Of a DNA stretch of 64,000 nucleotides, positions 7,326 to 15,107 are shown in pieces. The stretch's first letter is position 1, and every line of letters begins with the position of its first letter. The stretch covers positions 3,286,001 through 3,350,000 of the forward strand of contig NZ_CP010976.1 of the NCBI RefSeq assembly GCF_000949425.1, written 5' to 3'. This DNA is from Paenibacillus sp. IHBB 10380. GTDB taxonomy: Bacteria > Bacillota > Bacilli > Paenibacillales > Paenibacillaceae. The notes below the pieces were generated by a model. That model searched no databases. It was not told the DNA's origin and saw nothing but the letters and a program-made list of their open reading frames with translations. A program made the translations under genes and the position numbers.

Positions 7326-8984
7326 ATGAAATCAATGAACCGCATTCTATTCATCAGCTTATTAGCCATGTTTGTTATCATCCTTTCTGCATGTGGCTCA
7401 ACTAAGGAAACCACAAAAAAAGCAGATGCCCAGCAATATCCTACAGCAGAAAAGGCAGAAACAACTGCAAAGCCAAAGATAGTTTCCATTGGGATTGTTA
7501 ATTCTCCTACTACTTTAAACCAAATTAACCATCAAGGAGATTCTGCATCCCAAACTGTACTTAGCATCATCAACGATTCACTCTTAGATCTAACGGAATC
7601 ATTTGAATTTATCCCTAAGATTGCTTCATCTATTGAAACAAAAGACAACCAAACCTTTATCGTTAAGTTGAATCCTGAAGCTAAATGGAATGACAACGAG
7701 CCCTTCACGGCAGCCGATGTAGCTTTCACATTAAAAACCGCGCTGAATCCCCAAGTTGAAAGTACCATTCGAATTGCTTTTGTAGAAGGCTTGGATGATG
7801 CGGGTAAAATCCCTGCGGGACAAACTGAAATTTCCGGATTTAAGATTATTGATAAACACACCTTTGAAATAAAAAGCAAGACACCTATCGACTCTAATAT
7901 CTTCAAAGAGAAATTTGGTACGAACATTAACTTTTTGCCGGAGCACATCTTAAAGGATATCAATCCCGAACAACTGGCTACCGATCCCTATTTCCAGAAT
8001 CCTACCGTAACCATCGGTGCATTCAAATACTCCAAGTTTGCCAAAGACCAATATTTTGAAGCGGTGCGTAATGAAAATTATTATCGCGATATTGCTAAGC
8101 TGGATAAGGTCATCGTTAAGGTGCTGCCTGCAACAAATCTGGTAGCTCAACTACAAACCAATGAAATTCAATTAAACTCCTTACCTGTTGGACTTATTCC
8201 GATCACAGATTATGGAACTGTCAAGAATTTATCTAACATCAACCTTTCATCAAGTACGCCATCAGAGCCAGCAGAGCTTTTTTTCAATGTAACGAAAATT
8301 ACCGATCCTAAAGTACGTCAAGCTTTTGCATATGCGCTTAACCGTCAGTTGATCGTTGACCAACTGTTTAAAGGTCAGGCAGATATCATCGATGGAGGGA
8401 TCCCGAACAATCATCCTTACTACGCCAAGGATACCCCGTTATATACGTATGATCCTGAAAAGGCAAAGCAGTTGCTTAAAGAAGCTAATTGGGATTCGAA
8501 ACGTGAAGTTCAGCTGCTTGTCCCTTCAGGTAACAAACTTCGCGAACAGGCTTCCGAGATAATAGTTCAGAACTTAATTGCAGTTGGCGTGAATGTGAAA
8601 ATACAAAAATTCGATTTTGGTACTTTGATCGGAAAAGTAGACAACGGGGATTACGATTTAACTATCTTTAATCGTGATTATTATTTTGAACCCAGCTTAT
8701 ATTTCACACTGTTTAAAAGCGATAATGAAAATAATTTCCTTAACTATAATAACCCACAGGTAGATACGCTCATTGCCAAAGGTGAAAACGAAACTGATCC
8801 CGCAAAACGTCTTGAGATTTACAATCAACTACAGGCTTTACTACATAAGGATCTTCCTTCTCTAGCCATATATTCTGAGAAACGTTTACAGGCTGTTTCT
8901 AAGGATATCAGTGAAGGTAGACCCGCTAATGTCGGACAATTTAATAACGTAAACAAATGGGATATAAAAAACAATAACAACTAA
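7326..8984 (+). CDS. dppA: Peptide ABC transporter substrate-binding lipoprotein DppA/OppA type (SBP_bac_5)
   Basis: A 552-residue extracellular lipoprotein. The ATG at 7326 follows AGAGGGG; an upstream in-frame ATG at 7302 is less likely. The signal sequence ends in the lipobox LSAC with Cys23 as the lipidated residue. Family 5 binding-protein marks include AKWNDNEPFTAADVAFTLKT, the long bilobed layout and KQLLKEANWD. It captures peptides, or possibly another ligand, outside the membrane and delivers them to DppBC. It is the last gene of the transporter set and is separated from dppC by a repeat element, so its expression may be tuned separately. Confidence 0.9.
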   Translation: MKSMNRILFISLLAMFVIILSACGSTKETTKKADAQQYPTAEKAETTAKPKIVSIGIVNSPTTLNQINHQGDSASQTVLSIINDSLLDLTESFEFIPKIASSIETKDNQTFIVKLNPEAKWNDNEPFTAADVAFTLKTALNPQVESTIRIAFVEGLDDAGKIPAGQTEISGFKIIDKHTFEIKSKTPIDSNIFKEKFGTNINFLPEHILKDINPEQLATDPYFQNPTVTIGAFKYSKFAKDQYFEAVRNENYYRDIAKLDKVIVKVLPATNLVAQLQTNEIQLNSLPVGLIPITDYGTVKNLSNINLSSSTPSEPAELFFNVTKITDPKVRQAFAYALNRQLIVDQLFKGQADIIDGGIPNNHPYYAKDTPLYTYDPEKAKQLLKEANWDSKREVQLLVPSGNKLREQASEIIVQNLIAVGVNVKIQKFDFGTLIGKVDNGDYDLTIFNRDYYFEPSLYFTLFKSDNENNFLNYNNPQVDTLIAKGENETDPAKRLEIYNQLQALLHKDLPSLAIYSEKRLQAVSKDISEGRPANVGQFNNVNKWDIKNNNN

Positions 8985-9071
8985 CCACCCAGAATAAAAT
9001 CACCAATCCTAGGCAACTGTCATACATTACCTTAAGATCAAAACAGCAACCTAACCTAAGGAGTGATTGTT

Positions 9072-9395
9072 CTGGAACATTATCAAATGACACGTAACAT
9101 GCAACCGAACATGCAACCGAATATGCAACCAAACATGCAAGCAAGCATGCAGCCAAACATGCCACCACATATGCAGCCACATATGCACCATAAGCCATTA
9201 GTCGTACATCCCGTTGACCATTGTGTAGTGGAGACATTGAAATCCCTAATAGGAAAATGTGTTTTGTTGGAAACAACTCGTGGAAAAGTCGAAGGCATTG
9301 TATGTGACTGCAAACCAGACCATGTCATCTTGCAATGTCGCGGCAAAAATTTCTACGTGCGTATATTTGAAATTGTGTGGATTATGCCTGAGTAA
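9072..9395 (+). CDS. DUF2642/YuzF-like small protein with Met-Gln-Pro-Asn repeats
   Basis: A protein of about 107 residues with two parts. The N-terminus is a low-complexity run of MQPN-type repeats (about residues 10-45) ending in His-rich PHMHHKP. The C-terminal half (LIGKCVLLETTRGKVEGIV then IVWIMPE) matches the DUF2642 domain seen in spore-forming Bacillota, function unknown. The start is unclear. TAAGGAG (9057-9063) is ideal for a CTG at 9072, overlaps a GTG at 9063, and is too far from the first ATG at 9087. I list the CTG as the best-spaced start. A good terminator follows. Confidence 0.65.
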   Translation: MEHYQMTRNMQPNMQPNMQPNMQASMQPNMPPHMQPHMHHKPLVVHPVDHCVVETLKSLIGKCVLLETTRGKVEGIVCDCKPDHVILQCRGKNFYVRIFEIVWIMPE

Positions 9396-9461
9396 AGATT
9401 ATTAGAACGCGAAGGATACTTAAAATGAGTGAGCGATATTAAAAGGGGATATAAAGTTTAT

Positions 9462-9490
9462 GAGCTGCTTTAGCGCAGCTCTTTTTTTTT
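9462..9490 (+). terminator. Intrinsic terminator after the DUF2642 gene
   Basis: The stem GAGCTGC/GCAGCTC with a short loop is followed by ten Ts. It ends rightward transcription coming from 9395. Confidence 0.9.
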
Positions 9491-9496
9491 CGTGAG

Positions 9497-9667
9497 TTAA
9501 CTTCGATTCGTCTTCTCGTTGATTTCTTTTAGTTCTCTCTCAATATTTTGAAGGGATCTTTTGTTTGAATTTGAGTTTTTAACTAACGTGATTGCAACGT
9601 AAATGATAAATATCCAAAAGGAAATGGTTACGAGCTGAATCAATATAGCTAACAAAGAAAACATCAT
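9497..9667 (-). CDS. Small single-span membrane protein, function unknown
   Basis: A 56-residue protein made of one long hydrophobic segment (about residues 3-28) and a charged, coiled-coil-like tail rich in Lys, Glu and Asn. Earlier in-frame ATGs exist (to 9691), but AAAGGATGA sits 8 bases before the tandem ATGs at 9662-9667, so I start there. Small proteins of this plan are common in Bacillus and Paenibacillus and have no assigned role. It stands alone, convergent with the DUF2642 gene. Confidence 0.6.
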   Translation of the reverse strand: MMFSLLAILIQLVTISFWIFIIYVAITLVKNSNSNKRSLQNIERELKEINEKTNRS

Positions 9668-9879
9668 GTGTATCATCCTTTCATTATCCAATAATAACAG
9701 GATACCATATTATGGATTTATATAATTGGAAAATACGTTTTACGGGAAAAATGCTTCTGCATAGCTCTTATTTGTGTTTGTAAATTTAAGAATAGCTATT
9801 AATGTCAGAGGAGTCATGGATTGCATTATATGCAGGAGATTAAAAGAATGAGTACTTAAAAAATATATAGTATTGATAA

Positions 9880-10080
9880 GTGACCGCTACGCGGATGGAT
9901 TGTCCTTACGATCGCTGTTGCGGTGAAAATTCAGGGGCAAAGCGTATGCTTTCGAAGTAGCTTTCCAAGGGAAAGCTTTTCGGCGAATGCTACGCTTCTC
10001 CAGAACAATTCCAGTATCGAAGCTACGATCAGCATAGGATTCTATTTTAAGCAAGCACTGATTATGAATTAGAGCCATTT
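9880..10080. repeat. Hairpin-rich intergenic repeat
   Basis: A GC-richer block in AT-rich DNA. It holds a long imperfect inverted repeat: AAGCGTATGCTTTCGAAG near 9938 pairs with the region ending TGCTACGCTT near 9992, around a centre AGCTTTCCAAGGGAAAGCT. A 63-codon open frame on the minus strand crosses it without a ribosome binding site. It is probably a dispersed extragenic repeat. The remaining spacer (9692-9879) shows nothing recognisable. Confidence 0.45.
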
Positions 10081-10109
10081 TATAATTTGTGAATTTGTGA
10101 TTTCACATA

Positions 10110-10334
10110 TCACAAGTTATATCCAGAGCTGCCCGGTCTGGTCGGATTAGAAATAATACCGAGGATAACTAATAACCCTAGCAACGTATTCATCAATGTG
10201 AGAACATCTCCAGACATTTGCTCCGTTAACTCGTACATCCCGGTTACATGTCCAAACAACTGCACCAATAGCAGTAATTGCGATACAATACTAGCCCACA
10301 AAGCCCCGTTACGCCATCTTCGCTTGTTCATCAT
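10110..10334 (-). CDS. Phage-type holin (phi LC3-like)
   Basis: A 74-residue protein with two hydrophobic segments (ALWASIVSQLLLLVQLFG and TLLGLLVILGI) and a charged N-terminus MMNKRRWRNG, as in class II holins of the phage_holin_1 group. It would form membrane lesions that release the endolysin. An upstream ATG at 10379 is possible, but GGGGAG precedes the ATG pair at 10329-10334. The start overlaps the endolysin stop by one base (TAATG), indicating coupling. It is the last gene of the tail operon. Confidence 0.8.
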   Translation of the reverse strand: MMNKRRWRNGALWASIVSQLLLLVQLFGHVTGMYELTEQMSGDVLTLMNTLLGLLVILGIISNPTRPGSSGYNL

Positions 10335-11113
10335 TATTTCTCCCCTTTCAAATGGTTCTTCATCATTGTGAGTACACATGGATCAAACAACCCAATATTA
10401 TAAATCATCTGGATCATGTTCAGCTCTAACTTGGACTTATCTGCTGAAGTCGTAATTGCTTTCACACTCTTAGCAGCCATAACAGCATCCGTATAGTTAC
10501 TTACGTAATCCTCTTGTCCAGACATATTGAGACGTTTCTCCATGGCTACCACCCGCTTATTTTGTTCCTCTATCGTTTTTACTAATTGTGCGATTTGAAC
10601 ACCTACGATTTTGCCACCTTCCTGCGGCTTCTCTATAGATTCGTCGTTACGTTTCAAATCATACTGATATAAATTGTACGTATCCATAATGGCAATGAGC
10701 TTGTCCGCATATTTGGGATCTGTCGCATACCCCGCAACAGCTACTTCCTTGGCGGCTGTTTTTCCATCCTTATTCAGGACTTTGGCATAAAGATTTCGAT
10801 TCCACGATACGCCATTCGTAATCAGCTGGGAATGATCGGCAATAGACTCTCCCCAGTTGTGATATGCACGGAATGCCGCATCCACTTTGATTGGATTGCC
10901 TCCTACATATTCGGTCGTTGGCATGGTAATGCTGCCCACAGTCCCTTTTCCTTTGATACCAAAAAGATTATTTGCCTTAGTCGTCAAACCACTATTACCC
11001 CATGCAGACTCTAGCGCAGCTTGCGCGATGGTGAGAGATGCAGGAACGCCGCAATTGCGATAGTCCTCTATGGCATATGCAGCAATTTTTAAGATAAATT
11101 CATTATTGTTCAA
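10334..11113 (-). CDS. Endolysin, N-acetylglucosaminidase (GH73) type
   Basis: A 259-residue cell-wall hydrolase. Residues 1-160 form a FlgJ/GH73-like glucosaminidase domain with catalytic Glu35 in AALESAWGNSG and the NNLFGIKG segment. It would cut the peptidoglycan glycan chain to release particles. The start is TTG at 11111-11113 with GGGAGG eight bases upstream; no ATG fits. There is no signal peptide, so export through the adjacent holin is expected. The C-terminal 100 residues contain a coiled-coil-like part and no recognised wall-binding repeat. The gene is adjacent to xhlA upstream. Confidence 0.85.
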   Translation of the reverse strand: MNNNEFILKIAAYAIEDYRNCGVPASLTIAQAALESAWGNSGLTTKANNLFGIKGKGTVGSITMPTTEYVGGNPIKVDAAFRAYHNWGESIADHSQLITNGVSWNRNLYAKVLNKDGKTAAKEVAVAGYATDPKYADKLIAIMDTYNLYQYDLKRNDESIEKPQEGGKIVGVQIAQLVKTIEEQNKRVVAMEKRLNMSGQEDYVSNYTDAVMAAKSVKAITTSADKSKLELNMIQMIYNIGLFDPCVLTMMKNHLKGEK

Positions 11114-11114
11114 T

Positions 11115-11348
11115 TTACAGCCCTCCCACTTTAATAGCAGTCACTATTGCAGCCATCACAATAGCTATTATTGATCCGCTGATAGTACGCCACAACCACT
11201 TCTGGTTATCTTCAATCTCATCAAGTCGATGGTGCGCTGATTTAGCTGAACTCAACGCTTCCTGAGCAATATCTTTCGCGTTCAATTGAGCATCCAGTTT
11301 GGTCTCTACCCGAGTTAAACGTTGTAAAATCTCTGTCGTTTCGTCCAT
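11115..11348 (-). CDS. xhlA: XhlA-like membrane-associated lysis protein
   Basis: A 77-residue protein with an N-terminal coiled-coil stretch (TEILQRLTRVETKLDAQLNA) and one C-terminal membrane span (SGSIIAIVMAAIVTAI), matching the XhlA family of PBSX-like lysis cassettes. XhlA cooperates with the holin and endolysin in host lysis. The ATG follows GGGGGAG. Two terminators lie just upstream, so the lysis genes may need read-through or their own promoter. Confidence 0.85.
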   Translation of the reverse strand: MDETTEILQRLTRVETKLDAQLNAKDIAQEALSSAKSAHHRLDEIEDNQKWLWRTISGSIIAIVMAAIVTAIKVGGL

Positions 11349-11371
11349 TGATCTCCCCCATTTCCTTATAT

Positions 11372-11400
11372 GAAAAAATTGCCCTCATTGGTATGAGGGC
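11372..11400 (-). terminator. Intrinsic terminator before the lysis genes (second of two)
   Basis: In the leftward direction the stem GCCCTCATA/TATGAGGGC-type hairpin is followed by a T-rich run. It lies between the CD1375-like gene and xhlA. Confidence 0.7.
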
Positions 11401-11402
11401 AT

Positions 11403-11430
11403 AAAAAAACACGCTCCATGTACGGCGTGT
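11403..11430 (-). terminator. Intrinsic terminator before the lysis genes (first of two)
   Basis: In the leftward direction ACACGCC pairs with GGAGCGTGT-side bases and is followed by seven Ts. It sits directly after the CD1375-like gene, in tandem with the next terminator. Confidence 0.7.
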
Positions 11431-11433
11431 CGT

Positions 11434-11580
11434 CTAAACTGCTTCTATAGGTTGTCCATTCTCATTAAGTCCCTGTGCTTCAAGCTTTGCCTTAACTGCG
11501 CCCTGCTGTTTAGCTGGCACTTGTTCAAAGGTGATGTCACCCCAAATGATTAGAGATACCATTACGATTACCATATTCAT
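11434..11580 (-). CDS. CD1375/XkdX-like small tail-operon protein
   Basis: A 48-residue protein with a hydrophobic start (MNMVIVMVSLIIWG) followed by DITFEQVPAKQQGAVKAKLE and LGLDENG-like LNENGQPI. This is the layout of small proteins found after the fibre genes in Gram-positive phage tails (XkdX or CD1375-like). Function unknown. The longer frame to 11649 is unlikely because GGGAGGTGG directly precedes the ATG at 11578-11580. Confidence 0.65.
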   Translation of the reverse strand: MNMVIVMVSLIIWGDITFEQVPAKQQGAVKAKLEAQGLNENGQPIEAV

Positions 11581-11641
11581 TCCACCTCCCTTCGCCGTTT
11601 TCATGAGTAGCCAAAATAATAGGCGGCTCATGACATTCAAG

Positions 11642-12067
11642 TCACTCACCGCCTAGTAAATTATATATTTCAAATAGTGCGTTCTTGTTCTCTCTATCCG
11701 AAGTCGCGATCTTTGTTTCAAGTTCTACGTTCTTCACCTCTAGGGCTTTAACCTGTTCAGATAAAGGTGTCTGATATATTGGTTCTGTTGGTTCCGATTC
11801 GTTAGGATCGGGATAACTAAAGTCTAATTCCTTTGTTTCTGGATTCACTCGGTAATTACTGTTGGACTCGTAAAAATCTTGTGCGTACTGACCATATTCC
11901 AGTTCAAGCAAACCGAATGATTGTCTATCTCTATCCCTAAGAATCGCATACATATGGATGTCTTCATCCACCGTTCTAGATTCAAACACACCTCGCATTT
12001 CTGGCACTGTTATAATTGGGTATCCACTATCTAATTCATAAAATATTCGTTTACCTATTTCAGACAT
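11642..12067 (-). CDS. Tail-fibre-associated protein, possible chaperone
   Basis: A 141-residue acidic protein (ATG behind GGGAGG) with a C-terminal coiled-coil stretch (LSEQVKALEVKNVELETKI). It follows the fibre gene, the usual place for a fibre assembly chaperone or a small minor tail protein of the XkdV/XkdW neighbourhood. The middle is rich in Pro, Glu and Asn. I do not recognise a specific family, so the role is inferred from position only. Confidence 0.55.
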   Translation of the reverse strand: MSEIGKRIFYELDSGYPIITVPEMRGVFESRTVDEDIHMYAILRDRDRQSFGLLELEYGQYAQDFYESNSNYRVNPETKELDFSYPDPNESEPTEPIYQTPLSEQVKALEVKNVELETKIATSDRENKNALFEIYNLLGGE

Positions 12068-12083
12068 TTTGGTATCCTCCCTT

Positions 12084-13952
12084 TTATCTATTTAAAAGTA
12101 TATAATTCCAAACCTGTCCCCCGTTACCTGCGCCAAAATCGCTGTAAACGAAATTCAGGTTATCTGGATTAAGGTTACTCTTGAAGGTCGAACCGCCATT
12201 CGTACCAGTGCCATTGCTTAATACTTGTATCCACGGACCAGTCCTTGTCCCGTTAACTACTCGTGCAAAATGGAATCGAAGGAGGGCATCACTCCACATT
12301 ATTAAAGTCTTAACTTCCCAACTTGTGAATGGTATAGAAATATAACTGTAACTACTTGGCAATTGAATCACGGTAACAGTACCTTCTGCATATTTAGCAC
12401 CCTCTGGCAAAGCGCCAACCGCATTAATCATCGCATCCCATGAATCCGCACTGCTTACTGTTCCACCTTTACTACGAATAGCCTCACCTAACCTTGACTT
12501 CACCGCTGGCAGGAACGTAGTCTGCGTGTCCTGTGTCGCCTTAACAGCACTCAATACATCGTCTGTAGCTGCTAATCGTTTATCGAATGTGTACGTCCAT
12601 ATGTTTGAACCCATTTCGACAGTGAGCGTGTTTAATCCACTTGATGTACCCTTATACTTCCCATACTTGACGGCATCCCATTGCGCCTGTGTAAGCCCCA
12701 CGGTTAAGTTCTGACCACTCGTCGCGGTCTTCGTGCCGACTACAACGCCGTTAACTTTTTCGGTGATCGTCGACATGGCTCCATCCGTTGTGATGGCATA
12801 GGTTAATAGGTTAGATTTGTTGTCTTTCGCGCCTATGAACCCTGACGGTATTGAGTTGGTTGTCTCTATCCATGAACCGCTGAAAAGGACACTTGATGCA
12901 CCTTTACGAATAGTTAATGGTTCGGACACATCCATCGTTAAATCAACCAAAGATGATGGGTTTGTTCCTGCGGCTGGTGCGGTCGGTGAACTCCAAGTTT
13001 CCCCATCGTTTTCCGACTCTATTACCCTAACTCCTGTAGCATCTTGATAGGTAATAAGTAACTTTCCACTTCTATTTGAAGATAATGATGGATTGGTTCC
13101 GACGACAATTCTTTGCATAGTTGACCAAGATTTCGCACCGTCAGTAGATTTGCTAAAACGAATGAAGTCTACCCCTGCACTTGTGGAATCCTTTCCATGC
13201 CACGCCATGCCCACCAGCCCATTAACTAATCCATTTATGGATTGTGGTACGAACGTAGACGATATAGATGTCTGAGGATATATCCCACCTGATACCGGAT
13301 GGTTACTACTAGACCAAGACGATCCATTATAGGCATTGTACGTTATCCCATTACCATTGTTTGCTAGTCGCTCTGTTATTATTAGAGGGTAACCACTACT
13401 AAGGACAGTAATCGTAGGATTTTTAATATCATAACCTGTTGAATTGAACATAAATTGCTGTTCCACCCCACCCCAAGTTACCGCCCCTGTACTCGCATTA
13501 ATCGTCCCTTTTACATAGCGTATATTAAAACTATTAGCGTAGGTTGCGTTTTTACTTGCCCATGCCGCATGCAGTTCTGTTCCTGCACTATTGATAGCAA
13601 GGGAAATGTTACCGAGTGCTGTTTGTCTTGTGTCTACGTTGTTGGGTCCAGTTAGATTAACGCCAGTTTCCGTATATGCGTACATCCCCACATAATCATT
13701 ATTCATTGTGTAAACTACATATATATTTATCCCGTTTGTCTCCAATGCCACATCTTGCACTAACACAGAAGCATTGGATTTAAAATGAACCCAAGTTAAC
13801 CCATTGTCTTTAGATTTATATATAGTGGCTGATGAGCCACTTTTAACGGCAGAAAATAACACCCCGTTACTCAACCTAACCAATTTCCGCCCGCCATTAC
13901 CGCTTATATCATGAGCACCTGCGATAACCGTTGAATCTACTATATTTGGCAT
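12084..13952 (-). CDS. Tail fibre/receptor-binding protein with sialidase-like BNR repeats
   Basis: A 622-residue protein, ATG behind AGGAGGTG. Residues 1-350 contain Asp-box (BNR) repeats, for example SKDNGLTWV, SKSTDGAKSWS and SENDGETWSSP, which mark a six-bladed beta-propeller like sialidases. Residues about 355-450 look like a small all-beta domain. The last 150 residues hold a helix (DDVLSAVKATQDTQTTFLPA) and an end domain like those of phage tail fibres (LPSSYSYISIP then GGQVWNYILLN). In a contractile particle this would be the host-recognition spike or fibre binding a cell-wall glycan. The classic catalytic Arg triad, Tyr and Asp of true sialidases were not located, so binding without catalysis is possible. 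Confidence 0.75.
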   Translation of the reverse strand: MPNIVDSTVIAGAHDISGNGGRKLVRLSNGVLFSAVKSGSSATIYKSKDNGLTWVHFKSNASVLVQDVALETNGINIYVVYTMNNDYVGMYAYTETGVNLTGPNNVDTRQTALGNISLAINSAGTELHAAWASKNATYANSFNIRYVKGTINASTGAVTWGGVEQQFMFNSTGYDIKNPTITVLSSGYPLIITERLANNGNGITYNAYNGSSWSSSNHPVSGGIYPQTSISSTFVPQSINGLVNGLVGMAWHGKDSTSAGVDFIRFSKSTDGAKSWSTMQRIVVGTNPSLSSNRSGKLLITYQDATGVRVIESENDGETWSSPTAPAAGTNPSSLVDLTMDVSEPLTIRKGASSVLFSGSWIETTNSIPSGFIGAKDNKSNLLTYAITTDGAMSTITEKVNGVVVGTKTATSGQNLTVGLTQAQWDAVKYGKYKGTSSGLNTLTVEMGSNIWTYTFDKRLAATDDVLSAVKATQDTQTTFLPAVKSRLGEAIRSKGGTVSSADSWDAMINAVGALPEGAKYAEGTVTVIQLPSSYSYISIPFTSWEVKTLIMWSDALLRFHFARVVNGTRTGPWIQVLSNGTGTNGGSTFKSNLNPDNLNFVYSDFGAGNGGQVWNYILLNR

Positions 13953-13963
13953 CTAGTCACCTC

Positions 13964-14455
13964 CTAACTTCCTAGTATTGCGTTTGTCGTGGCTATGAGA
14001 GATCCACGCATAGCATTTAATGTGAGTCCGATCTCTTGCAGGGACCCTTCGACCTCTGTTGATGTGTAATAGTTTCCCACGTCTGTTACTGTCACCTTTG
14101 CAGCCGTTGAAGCAATAGAACCCGCTAACTTCTTAATCGCCGCCTCTGTTACAGCTACGTCCTCGCGTGTGCCATCTATGGCATTACTGAGTTGTACGAT
14201 ACCCTTTTGCGCCAGTGAAGCATCTGGAATATCAACTTCAATCCCTTTACTCACTTCACTAATCTGCTCGTCCACATAGGTTTTCTCTGCTGCCTTCGTC
14301 TGCAATTCCTGAATCGACTCAGAAGTCGAATTCATATACCAGTTCAACCAAGCTGCAGGGGGTCTGTCTTCTACTTCCCATCCTATTTCCCGCTTGGATA
14401 GTGGTGGCTCTATGCCCTCAGCTTTCCAGTCTGGTGCTTTCTTATCAAATGCCAT
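13964..14455 (-). CDS. Tail fibre, baseplate-proximal protein
   Basis: A 163-residue protein (ATG at 14453-14455 behind GGAGGGATAAC; a longer frame to 14500 is less likely). The N-terminus WKAEGIEPPLSKREIGWEV and PPAAWLNWYM is the family pattern for baseplate-attached fibre proteins. The middle ASLAQKGIVQLSNAIDGTRE followed by ETAV-type repeats is a phage tail fibre repeat. It probably links the baseplate to the BNR fibre encoded next. Confidence 0.8.
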   Translation of the reverse strand: MAFDKKAPDWKAEGIEPPLSKREIGWEVEDRPPAAWLNWYMNSTSESIQELQTKAAEKTYVDEQISEVSKGIEVDIPDASLAQKGIVQLSNAIDGTREDVAVTEAAIKKLAGSIASTAAKVTVTDVGNYYTSTEVEGSLQEIGLTLNAMRGSLIATTNAILGS

Positions 14456-14465
14456 GTTATCCCTC

Positions 14466-15107
14466 CTATATTGGTAATCCATAGTCGTTACCTGGTACAT
14501 ACACGGTGCCTAAGGAACCGCCTGTCGTCATGTCTGGGTCAGCTAGTCCGAATGCATCCTGTTGTAACTGGTCGTAAACCGATGATAATCGGAATGTTCC
14601 CGCTAACTCAATCTGTGCCACACGGACTCCAGCTGCCACGGTTTTTTGAATAATCTGTCCAAACTGCATCGGTGACAACCCTACTTCGTTCAGCCTTTTA
14701 ATAGGCACTCTGATTAAAGAGAGTGCCGCAGGCTCAGGATCACTTGGATCGATAAATTTCTCTTGAATACGAATGTCTGAGTGGTGACTATCTAATGCAA
14801 GAGACAACACTCGAATAATCGTGTTCACATCCGTCTTGGATAGATTCCTCGCGATCTTAGATTTGAGAAGCACCCGATACACTTCATCCGTCGCTGCTCC
14901 GCGTGGTTGAATGACGTTCTGGCCGATTCGGTCCAGTGTCGTCCCTTGGGCTTCATCAATACTTCGCCACTCTTGAACCTTCACTAACGTGCTGTTCAAA
15001 TCGTTCATCTGTCCATGAAGAATACCGATCAACTTCCCAATATTGCTATTAGGATTCTTATTGAACACATCTGCGAACCGAGATAACATCTCCTTCACGC
15101 TAAACAT
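14466..15107 (-). CDS. Baseplate wedge protein, YmfQ/XkdU-like
   Basis: A 213-residue protein following the J/gp47 gene, where XkdU or gpI-type wedge proteins lie. QGTTLDRIGQNVIQPRG and DEVYRVLLKSKIARN are typical of the family. ATG at 15105-15107 with GAGG nine bases upstream is chosen over the TTG at 15122. The start lies inside the preceding gene's 3' end, indicating coupling. It is a structural part of the baseplate that triggers sheath contraction. Confidence 0.8.
   Translation of the reverse strand: MFSVKEMLSRFADVFNKNPNSNIGKLIGILHGQMNDLNSTLVKVQEWRSIDEAQGTTLDRIGQNVIQPRGAATDEVYRVLLKSKIARNLSKTDVNTIIRVLSLALDSHHSDIRIQEKFIDPSDPEPAALSLIRVPIKRLNEVGLSPMQFGQIIQKTVAAGVRVAQIELAGTFRLSSVYDQLQQDAFGLADPDMTTGGSLGTVYVPGNDYGLPI

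Noticed and set aside
9100..9190. Short repeats resembling a CRISPR array
   Set aside because: They are in-frame codons for Met-Gln-Pro-Asn repeats of one protein, with no spacers and no cas genes.
9887..10078. 63-codon minus-strand frame
   Set aside because: It crosses the palindromic repeat and lacks a ribosome site; an open frame by chance in GC-richer repeat DNA.
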